A DNA stretch of 14,510 nucleotides from positions 1-14,510 of the forward strand of contig JBJEPV010000049.1 of the NCBI GenBank assembly GCA_051881415.1, in the 5' to 3' direction. Under the pieces are notes generated by a model. The model made no database searches, was not told where the DNA came from, and was given only the letters and a program-made list of their open reading frames with translations. Made by a program: the position numbers and the translations under genes. This document shows, in pieces, positions 8,701 through 14,510 of this stretch. How positions within the stretch are numbered: position 1 is the stretch's first letter; the number at the start of each line of letters is the position of its first letter. The DNA is from Fimenecus sp051881415 (GTDB lineage: Bacteria; Bacillota; Clostridia; Oscillospirales; Acutalibacteraceae).

Positions 8701-11309
8701 TTACAGATTACGGTTATTATTTCAAACAGGCAGCGACCTTGGAGGTTTATTTGACCGACGCGGCGACAACCGCCGCAACAGAAGCAACACGCGTTCCGGT
8801 GCAATGGACAAGCGGCGTTGACAAGGTGCAATATTATACGATAGACAGTGACGGCAATACTTCTCCTGTTGCAGAAGCCGAATTAAATACGGAAAAAACA
8901 ACGGCGAAAATCCAAATTCAAGAAAACTTCAAAGGGCAGATTTATGTCATGCCGACCGATGTTTTGGGCAATACCCCTGCGGATACCGAGCATATGAATG
9001 ATGTTTATACAGATGATTTTATGGCATCTAACGGATATGCAGACGGCTATATCCACCCGAACGGCACAATCTTGGAAACACAGGATAAACACGATGCCGA
9101 AACGCATATTGTGCTTGAAAAAGCGGATTCCGATATGACGGATAATAAAGGGCAGATGCTTTATAACGGTGCCGTTGCGGTAAAAGTGACTGTTATGGAT
9201 GCGATTTCGGGTATTCGTACAGTGCATTGGGCACAGACCTCTCAGGTCGGCGCAGGACTTTCGGGTACACTGACAGTGCTGAACCAAAAAGATAACATCG
9301 GCACCAATTATGCAGTCGGTGATACGCTTTCGGCAGACGGCGTTGTATGGACGGTTGAGGCGGTTGATAACAATTTGGTTACACAACTTTCTGCAACCAT
9401 TACCGTAACCGACAACAGCAACGATATTGATTTCACTGTGGATATGGTTGACCGAGCCGGGAATACGGCGGCAGATGCTATGGAAACATTCAGCATTGAC
9501 ACAACCGCGCCCATTATTAATGTGGAATACAGCAACAACAAGTCTGACACGCAATACACCGACTATTTCAACGCCGACCGTATTGCGACCATTACCATTC
9601 AGGAACGCAACCTTGATCTTGTTTCCGTGCAAGAGGACATTGCGCGCGTGCTGTATGAAATCACCAACACCGACAGTGTGATTCCGACGCTTGTTGGCTT
9701 TGAAGCGGTCAATATTGACGAAAACAACCCCGACAACAATGTGTATCAAGCGACGATTGCCTACACGGCAGACGGGGACTATACCTTTAAGATTTCCTGT
9801 ACCGACCGCGCTGAAAACGCAAATAACGGCGTAAATTACGGTGACTCGGTTGCGCCGGAAACCTTTACTATCGACAAAACCTTGCCGGTGGTTACGGTTG
9901 TATATGATAACAACACCTCGAAAACCGGCACAAACTTCTATGATGCACAGCGTGTTGCTACAATTACCGTGCAGGAGCACAACTTTGATGTCGCTCGCGT
10001 GCTTGTAACCGGTACGGCAAATGACGACGGTGCGCCGTTTGCATTCCCGGCAACCTCTGTGTGGACGCACAACGGGGATACGCATACTGCGACCATCACC
10101 TATGCCGCAGACGGCAAATATGCCTTTGACATCGCGTTTGCCGATATGGCAAGCAACAACGCGGCGGATTATGCAGGCGATGAGTTCTATATCGATAATA
10201 CCGACCCCATGCCGACCATTACCGATACAGACAACGGCCCGAACGGCTCTGCCTTTAACGGCGATGTCGTGCCGAAGATTACCTGCTTTGACAAGAACAT
10301 CGATGTTAACCGTATTACAGTGACACTGAGTGGTACGGACAAATACGGCAATGCGATTCGTGTTTCTTGGAGTGAAAGTTTGCAGGAAAGCATGAGCGAT
10401 GAAAATACCAAGAATTATGCGTTGAATTGTTTGAATGCTAAGGTGGAAAATGCCTATAACAAGCTGTTTGACGGCGATTACACCTTGCGCGTGGAAATGA
10501 CAGACCTTGCCGGCAGAACGGCTTCGGCAGAAAAGCATTTTTCTGTCAACCGTTTCGGTTCGGATTATGTTTTAACAGCACCGCAGGATGTCAACGGGCG
10601 GTATGTCACCTCTACGGGGGATTTGGTCATTGAGGAAATCAATGTAAACGCTTTGGACAGAACGCAAATCATTGTCACCCTGTATACGGCTGACCAAGCA
10701 GGCAAAACCCTTGTGGAGGGTGTGGATTATACCTTAGAGCAAATCGGTAAAATTAACCGCTATACCATTTTTGCCAAGAATTTTGAAAATGACAGTGTTT
10801 ACACGCTGACCATTTACTCGGTGGATGCCGCCGGTAACAAAAACGACAGTACAGACGAAAGCAAAGAGCTGAAAATTGAATTTGTTATCGATAAAGTGCC
10901 GCCGGTTATCACTTCGGAAACCTTGGACACGACAGAACGCAAAAACAACCGTCCGAAAGCCGAAAGTTTAGATGCTGTTTTTGCAGTGACGGATAACCAT
11001 GAGGTGAATGTGGACTCTTTGACCTTCACTGTGGATGGAAACCCCGTGCAGTACACTGTGGATGATGCAGGAAAATACCATATCGTTTTAACAGAAAGCA
11101 AGAACTGGCAAACCGTTTCGGTTTCCGTACAGGACACCGCAGGGCAGGCGGCAGAAGCCGTAGAGGCACAGGTGTTGGTTACCACCAATCTCTTTATTCG
11201 TTGGTATAGTAATACACCGTTGTTTGTCGGTTCCTTGGCGGGCGGTGCGGCAGTGGTTGCAGTTGCCGTTGCTTTGGTTGTAAAACGCAAAAAAAAGATT
11301 GATGCATAA
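5781..11309 (+). CDS. Giant secreted Ig-like repeat surface protein with C-terminal membrane anchor
   Basis: The protein has 1842 residues from the ATG at 5781. A signal peptide (KKK at 6-8, hydrophobic 13-36, likely cleavage near VFA-A, 35-38) directs export. Next comes a CnaB/carboxypeptidase-regulatory-like beta domain (about 39-140), then segments like divergent InlB/Flg_new repeats (about 224-304). From about 540 onward are bacterial Ig-like domains, each ending in a D-x-AGN-type turn and an I-D-x-T-A-P-like junction (near 540, 687, 833, 948, 1239, 1364, 1471 and 1703). The C-terminus has one membrane segment (about 1813-1834) and a KRKKK stop-transfer tail. There is no LPxTG motif, so it is held in the membrane rather than joined to peptidoglycan by sortase. 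It may be an adhesin, a stalk or an external partner of the kinase. Its place in the operon links it to phospho-signalling, but its ligand is unknown. Confidence 0.9.
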   Translation: MTTQTKKKVSSKVVALLLTALLLLTMVPVGLLTTVFAAGTAYTVTVTDTADDKLEGAKVTLTPTDATQAESYTYTVTTDVNGEAVFTDLTDAVNADDTLSIAYTVTVEKEGYQYYGDPIGVTVSQENATGGETVKLTKVYAFSIVHDTAAADITVDGQVYDGATMAVLPAGTHTVHIEPNAGYVYKGATKNGAEATAEFAANTDIALDLTEDTALGFSFIQQFVITVNCGADGTVTYDDGVSVTDGGKVYAMPGTDKTFCFAAAANYKLASVTVDAVDVTADVKDGKYKLTNIGADHTLTVAFEKLTHKVTAYAHIIKANHEESNQPNTTYGTVKLSATGIASTPETDKNGKQIGESIEIPFDQAVTVTFVPTAKSVSNVYQLSKVTVDGSEQKVNGLTYEINKIPRDLTVRAYFENVKSDEKNAADLISVTGDKDVLLSTFEQTVDETQSDGSVIQKVTDVYYVYSSAEGGSVWVRPVNTQTVIDLCGKTLSDNAYAHYFGETRNYKTSEEISFNKIHAIENGVQTVYTLNQTVHIVFDKTAPVLADGDVAFATTPASYTDKTGTQYKNGIFEFTVTAKDAKTLVALTNREIDDCKVTGEGAYNGIQSVSYQVTQCQVTEQGDTKVTVLEEKTVDGRNADSASGTASVFTCPLDMTSYTTGTYTVSFTVTDKAGNTSAPLTKTIVIDNTAPALAEGQAITFTSTNEGFFAKTVNMLTFGAFCKPGLKAEVKVADAQSGLAGKDAGKAKMILKIGNNRYDNGYTGTYKDGVYTFTYDKADLAAALGNGATAETILPLTCAVEFEIIDNVGNMAKFVAGKENSNLKNDSGLIMIEETAPVVTGGLDESAKTEFRSAEDISFTVQDADSGLFKVEMSYRYNGAEEGTAFALDNTALGSDVDANEKITERTYTLNLMTTDGLAQGDGQYDITVTVTDNAGNQTTVTKTFYLDSTAPAVTGFKLFTNGSEVSNEAVEITDYGYYFKQAATLEVYLTDAATTAATEATRVPVQWTSGVDKVQYYTIDSDGNTSPVAEAELNTEKTTAKIQIQENFKGQIYVMPTDVLGNTPADTEHMNDVYTDDFMASNGYADGYIHPNGTILETQDKHDAETHIVLEKADSDMTDNKGQMLYNGAVAVKVTVMDAISGIRTVHWAQTSQVGAGLSGTLTVLNQKDNIGTNYAVGDTLSADGVVWTVEAVDNNLVTQLSATITVTDNSNDIDFTVDMVDRAGNTAADAMETFSIDTTAPIINVEYSNNKSDTQYTDYFNADRIATITIQERNLDLVSVQEDIARVLYEITNTDSVIPTLVGFEAVNIDENNPDNNVYQATIAYTADGDYTFKISCTDRAENANNGVNYGDSVAPETFTIDKTLPVVTVVYDNNTSKTGTNFYDAQRVATITVQEHNFDVARVLVTGTANDDGAPFAFPATSVWTHNGDTHTATITYAADGKYAFDIAFADMASNNAADYAGDEFYIDNTDPMPTITDTDNGPNGSAFNGDVVPKITCFDKNIDVNRITVTLSGTDKYGNAIRVSWSESLQESMSDENTKNYALNCLNAKVENAYNKLFDGDYTLRVEMTDLAGRTASAEKHFSVNRFGSDYVLTAPQDVNGRYVTSTGDLVIEEINVNALDRTQIIVTLYTADQAGKTLVEGVDYTLEQIGKINRYTIFAKNFENDSVYTLTIYSVDAAGNKNDSTDESKELKIEFVIDKVPPVITSETLDTTERKNNRPKAESLDAVFAVTDNHEVNVDSLTFTVDGNPVQYTVDDAGKYHIVLTESKNWQTVSVSVQDTAGQAAEAVEAQVLVTTNLFIRWYSNTPLFVGSLAGGAAVVAVAVALVVKRKKKIDA

Positions 11310-11395
11310 CCATATGTAGAGAAATACACACGAAATTGCCGATTGAAGCGTAGCTTTTGGTCGGCAATTTCCGAATAAAAGGTAGTGAAAGCCAT
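11310..11395 (+). other. Intergenic stem-loop without a T-tract
   Basis: A perfect 11-bp stem (GAAATTGCCGA at 11332-11342 with TCGGCAATTTC at 11361-11371) encloses an 18-base loop that can itself fold (AAGC with GCTT). No run of T follows, so it is not a canonical terminator. It could be an mRNA-stabilising or processing element, or an attenuator separating the surface-protein gene from the genes downstream. The following gene has only a weak ribosome binding site (AAAGG at 11378-11382, 13 bases from the ATG). Confidence 0.6.
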
Positions 11396-12545
11396 ATGAA
11401 ATGTCCGAAATGCAATGCAGAAATTGCGGCAGATGTAAAGTTTTGCGCAAAGTGTGGGGCGCGCATACAGCCGAAACAATCGGTAGCGATGCCTGCCGAT
11501 ATGTATACAAAGCCTGCTGACCCGAACGCAACAACGGTGTTGTCCGATGCGGCACCGCAGTATGCGAAAGCCGCAGACCCGAACGCGACAACGGTTTTGT
11601 CCGATGCGGCACCGCAGTATACGAAGCCCGCGGACCCGAACGCGACAACGGTGTTGTCCGATGCGGCACCGCAGTATACAAAACCCGCAGACCCGAATGC
11701 GACAACGGTGTTGTCCGATGCGGCACCGCAGTATACAAAACCCGCAGACCCGANNNNNNNNNNNNNNNNNNNNNNNNNNNNNNNNNNNNNNNNNNNNNNN
11801 NNNNNNNNNNNNNNNNNNNNNNNNNNNNNNNNNNNNNNNNNNNNNNNNNNNNNCGACAACGGTGTTGTCCGATGCGGCACCGCAGTATACAAAACCCGCA
11901 GACCCGAACGCAACAACGGTGTTGTCCGATGCGGCACCGCAGCATACGAAACCCGCGGACCCGAACGCGACAACGGTGTTGTCCGATGCGGCACCGCAGT
12001 ATACAAAACCCGCAGACCCGAATGCGACGACGGTGTTGTCCGATGCGGCACCGCAGTATACAAAACCCGCAGACCCGAATGCGACGACGGTGTTGTCCGA
12101 TGCGGCACCGCAGTATACAAAACCCGCAGACCCGAATGCGACGACGGTGTTGTCCGATGCGGCACCGCAGTATACAAAACCCGCAGACCCGAACGCAACA
12201 ACGGTGTTGGCTGATGAAATGCCCGGCACACCTGTTCCGCAACAGGCAAGCCCCAAACAAGCACCGCAACGGCAAGTTGCTTTTGCGTCACGCAAGGCGC
12301 CGATTGCCCCGCCGGTTGTTTCGGCGCAGTCGCCGACGCACGCAAAGGACAATAAAAAGACTTTGCTGATTGTTTTGATTGTAATCGGTGCCGTGCTTCT
12401 TATGGCGGCGGTCGCTGTTGTATTATTGCTTTGTGTGCATCGCTGTGAAATCTGTGACGAGTGGTTTTTCGGGAAAGCATATGATGTGTTTGGGTATGTG
12501 GCGGACAAAGACTGTTACCGAGAATTTTTTGGACTGAATTTTTAA
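11396..12545 (+). CDS. Zinc-ribbon membrane protein with 19-residue TTVL tandem array (interrupted by assembly gap)
   Basis: Starting at ATG 11396, the protein opens with a zinc ribbon (Cys3, 6, 17, 20). A tandem array of 19-residue units with core NATTVLSDAAPQYTKPADP then carries four TTVL motifs before the 100-N gap and seven after it. A Pro/Gln/Ala-rich linker leads to a membrane segment (about 12360-12437) preceded by KDNKK, so ribbon and array are cytoplasmic. A short outer tail (HRCEICDEWFFG...KDCYREFF) has three Cys and looks like a reduced second metal site. The frame changes by one base across the gap only because 100 N is not a multiple of three. If the array is regular, the true gap is 3+57k bases and the protein has 350+19k residues. 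Its TTVL motifs match those of the kinase-adjacent membrane protein despite unrelated flanks. It is probably a kinase substrate and FHA scaffold; that function is inferred. Confidence 0.85.
11504..12209 (+). repeat. 57-bp coding tandem repeat spanning an assembly gap
   Basis: Units recur at exactly 57 bp: the ACAACG/ACGACG core starts at 11531, 11588, 11645 and 11702, then at 11856, 11913 and onward after the gap. Eleven TTVL-coding cores are visible. Units are nearly identical, differing mostly by silent changes (AACGCA, AACGCG, AATGCG) and a few replacements (AKA for TKP in the first, H for Y in one). Repeats of this identity and length collapse in short-read assembly, which explains the gap. 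Confidence 0.97.
11754..11853. other. Assembly gap (100 N)
   Basis: Exactly 100 undetermined bases, the conventional placeholder for a scaffold gap of unknown length, fall inside the 57-bp repeat. The left flank ends in GACCCGA and the right flank begins with CGACAACGG. In a regular unit these are separated by three bases, so the true length should be 3 plus a multiple of 57. Confidence 0.98.
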
Positions 12546-12559
12546 CAGGAGGAATAGCG

Positions 12560-14080
12560 TTGATTTGTAGAAAATGCGGTTCCCATATCTCTGAGGGGCA
12601 GTCGGTTTGCCAAAATTGCGGAATGGAAGTCGAGAAAACGGTTTCTGCTGTTGTGCCGCCCGGCGCACAGGGAACCCCGGCGCCGGCGCAGATCTTTACC
12701 CCTGCCCCAAGACTTTCACCGCCGCAACCGGTACCGCCTGCGGGACGCGCAACCAATGTTGGCGCGCGGGCCAAAAAAGGCGTCAATGTGAAAATTTTGA
12801 TTCCTTGCCTGTGCAGCGCTGTTGCTTTGGCTTTGATTGTTGTGGTCGTGGTACTGTTAGCGGGGCGTGATGTGCGCCGCTTTGAGCGTGCGTTGCAAAC
12901 CGGCAATCAAAGTGAAGTGCGGATGATGTATACGAAAGTGAGTATGCAGTCATCAAAGGCAAAGAAAAAACGCAAATATGACACCTGTATATATGACTAT
13001 TTACAGGCGCATTATGACGAAGTGCGTGCATTAACCTTTGCCGAAAACACAGACGCCGAAAACATGGAAAGTGAATTGGCGGTTTTTCAGAATGAAAACG
13101 GTTACGAAATGGTATCGGGTATAGCGGATTTACAAAATCTCGCTTCAAAATCCAGCACGCTGTTGACGCGCATTGAGGAAATGTACACCTCGAAAAACAG
13201 TTACATCAGCGCGGTAAGGCTTTCAGAACAAGGGAGTGAAAACGAAGAACTGTATTTGCAAGCGGTAAATGCGCTTTCACAAATGGACCCGGAAGATGCG
13301 ATGTACGAAAGCGGACAGGCATTGATTGAAACGGAAACGCAAAACTATTTGAATGCAGTTTGCGGACGGGTTGATGCATATTTGGCGCAGGAGGATTTTA
13401 CCTCTGCCAAGGAGTTGCTTTTAAAAGCACAGGAAAAGTTGCCGAATAATGCAGTCGTCTCTGAAAAAATCAATCAAGTTATGAACAGCGCGGCAGAAAA
13501 ATATGCAAAACAGGCAGATACATATTTCCATGAGGGAGATATTGACGCTGCTATCGGTAATATTCAGGTCGCTTTGCAGTTTGCTCCCGAAAACGGCGAT
13601 TATCAGTCCCTGCTCGAGAACTATCAACTGTATATTCCGCATCCATTGTATATTTCTGACAATATGCTGAGTGTGCAAAGACATATTTCCGGCTCTGCTT
13701 ATTTGGACACGGAGGATTATGCGACCGCCAACACCGGGGACACGCTTCCGAATTGCCTGATTTTTCATCAGGGAAACCGAGCAACTATCAACTCTTGCTC
13801 GGTGACCTATAACCTCGGCGGAAAGTATGATGCAATCAGCGGTGTGTGGGCGCGCAGTCAAGCGTGTAAGAGCCAGGACGGCTATGAGTATTTCGAGGTT
13901 TACGGTGACGGAAAGCTTTTATATACATCGCCGCGTATCGGCAGAGATGTTTTACCGCAAAGCGTATCCTGCACGGTTTCCGGCGTGCAAACCTTAACCG
14001 TCGTCTTTAAAGGCGAAACGAATGAATGGAGTTGTGACTCGATTCTCTCTGATTTTGTTGCAAGAAAAACCGTTTCCTGA
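12560..14080 (+). CDS. Zinc-ribbon membrane protein with extracellular TPR-like and NPCBM-like domains
   Basis: This is a 506-residue protein starting at TTG 12560, set by AGGAGG at 12547-12552 with 7-base spacing and 14 bases after the previous stop. It opens with a zinc ribbon (Cys3, 6, 17, 20), then a Pro/Ala-rich cytoplasmic linker, and a membrane segment (about 79-101) preceded by ARAKKG. Outside is a helical region (about 103-355) whose last 85 residues look like TPR repeats. The final part (about 361-506) resembles an NPCBM carbohydrate-binding module, with YNLGGKYDAISG, EVYGDGKLLYTSP and the SVSCTVSGVQTLTVVF strands. NPCBM domains are known from glycoside hydrolases and presumed to bind sugars. 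None of the T-x-V-L motifs is present. In this operon it is a plausible envelope or glycan sensor whose cytoplasmic ribbon contacts the signalling proteins; the domain call is from motif resemblance only. Confidence 0.9.
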   Translation: MICRKCGSHISEGQSVCQNCGMEVEKTVSAVVPPGAQGTPAPAQIFTPAPRLSPPQPVPPAGRATNVGARAKKGVNVKILIPCLCSAVALALIVVVVVLLAGRDVRRFERALQTGNQSEVRMMYTKVSMQSSKAKKKRKYDTCIYDYLQAHYDEVRALTFAENTDAENMESELAVFQNENGYEMVSGIADLQNLASKSSTLLTRIEEMYTSKNSYISAVRLSEQGSENEELYLQAVNALSQMDPEDAMYESGQALIETETQNYLNAVCGRVDAYLAQEDFTSAKELLLKAQEKLPNNAVVSEKINQVMNSAAEKYAKQADTYFHEGDIDAAIGNIQVALQFAPENGDYQSLLENYQLYIPHPLYISDNMLSVQRHISGSAYLDTEDYATANTGDTLPNCLIFHQGNRATINSCSVTYNLGGKYDAISGVWARSQACKSQDGYEYFEVYGDGKLLYTSPRIGRDVLPQSVSCTVSGVQTLTVVFKGETNEWSCDSILSDFVARKTVS

Positions 14081-14118
14081 CATTGAAAACGGTATCCACC
14101 TGAAAGGGGAAAACAAAT

Positions 14119-14510
14119 ATGTATTGTCCAAAATGCGGAACCAATAATTCGCCGCAGGCATCTGTTTGCCAAGTGTGCGGCACACCGTTGCCCAAGGCGA
14201 CCGGCGATGTAAAACAGATGCCCATGCCGAACGGCAATCGACTCCGTTTTGCGAATTCCGATGCCTATCAAGCGCCGCCTTCGAGAAGCAACGGTGCGAG
14301 CACGATGCCTGCACCGAAAAAGTCGCGCAAAAAGCCGCTTCTCATAGCGTTGGGCAGTGTTGGCGGAGTTGTCGTGCTTTGCGCGGTTTTGCTGGTGGCA
14401 TTTTTGCCGCAGTTAGAGCGTGCAATGTTGGGGGAAATCGGATATTATCTTTACCGGGAGACAGATACGGTTCAAACGATTTTATCCTCGGAATATATCG
14501 AAGCATTTCT
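14119..14510 (+). CDS. Zinc-ribbon membrane protein, 3'-partial
   Basis: An open frame of 130 codons runs from ATG 14119 to the right edge with no stop. AAGGGGA at 14104-14110 is eight bases upstream, and the previous gene ends 38 bases before. The protein begins with a zinc ribbon spaced like those of the two preceding genes (Cys3, 6, 17, 20). A 45-residue polar linker ending in KKSRKK and one membrane segment (about 74-96) follow. Only about 34 residues of the outer part are seen (GYYLYRETDTVQTILSSEY). The architecture repeats that of the upstream zinc-ribbon membrane proteins: ribbon inside, domain outside. What the outer domain binds cannot be told from the visible part. Confidence 0.88.
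   Translation, partial: MYCPKCGTNNSPQASVCQVCGTPLPKATGDVKQMPMPNGNRLRFANSDAYQAPPSRSNGASTMPAPKKSRKKPLLIALGSVGGVVVLCAVLLVAFLPQLERAMLGEIGYYLYRETDTVQTILSSEYIEAF

Noticed and set aside
8883..10538. 551-codon open frame on the minus strand
   Set aside because: It lies wholly inside the Ig-repeat gene. Its product is His/Arg/Cys/Val-rich with no domain, and I see no ribosome binding site. It is a codon-bias shadow.
11205..11306. LPxTG sortase signal at the end of the surface protein
   Set aside because: A hydrophobic segment and a KRKKK tail are present, but there is no LPxTG-like pentapeptide before them.
11504..12209. CRISPR-like direct repeats
   Set aside because: Units are contiguous with no unique spacers, keep a reading frame, and encode TTVL units within a membrane protein.
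10814..12508. 564-codon minus-strand frame across the repeat array
   Set aside because: It is open only because of the repeat composition and the N run. The sense strand encodes a signal-anchored protein end, a zinc ribbon and a membrane segment with proper starts.
14069..14093. Hairpin ACCGTTT/AAACGGT over the stop of the NPCBM-like gene as a terminator
   Set aside because: The stem is only 7 bp, the loop is 11 bases and no T-tract follows. The next gene starts shortly after with a good ribosome binding site.

Overview
The window looks like a chromosomal fragment of a low-to-mid GC, Gram-positive anaerobe of the Clostridia (an Oscillospiraceae/Ruminococcaceae-like gut Firmicute is my best guess). 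The reasons are strong AGGAGG-type ribosome binding sites, frequent TTG and GTG starts, a bacterial Hanks-type kinase next to a PP2C phosphatase, N-terminal zinc ribbons on membrane proteins, and a giant Ig-repeat surface protein with a C-terminal membrane anchor. It is a draft assembly: a run of exactly 100 N (11754-11853) sits inside a tandem repeat.

Layout, all genes on the + strand. (1) 1-812 is the 3' end of an unrecognised gene, closed by a strong intrinsic terminator (835-864). (2) 865-1019 is a promoter region with phased A-tracts, a perfect TATAAT and a leader. (3) 1020-5713 is a tightly packed signalling core: an FHA protein with four tandem zinc ribbons, a PP2C phosphatase, a transmembrane Ser/Thr kinase, and a membrane protein whose cytoplasmic tail carries 14 T-x-V/I-L motifs. 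(4) 5781-11309 encodes an 1842-residue secreted, membrane-anchored Ig-like surface protein. (5) 11396-14510 holds three membrane proteins that each begin with the same zinc ribbon (Cys 3, 6, 17, 20). The first carries a 57-bp/19-residue tandem array with one TTVL per unit, the second an extracellular TPR-like/NPCBM-like region, and the third runs off the right edge.

The genes read as one operon: no intrinsic terminator with a U-tract is visible between the promoter and the right edge. My reading, which is inference, is a phospho-signalling system. The kinase senses something outside through its non-PASTA helical domain and phosphorylates threonines in the cytoplasmic TxVL arrays of two unrelated membrane scaffolds. 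The FHA protein binds those phosphothreonines and the PP2C phosphatase erases them. The Ig surface protein and the NPCBM-like protein would be the envelope-facing parts. Predicted topologies agree: kinase domain, both TxVL arrays, FHA and zinc ribbons all fall on the cytoplasmic side. No type VII secretion, PASTA or cell-division gene is visible.
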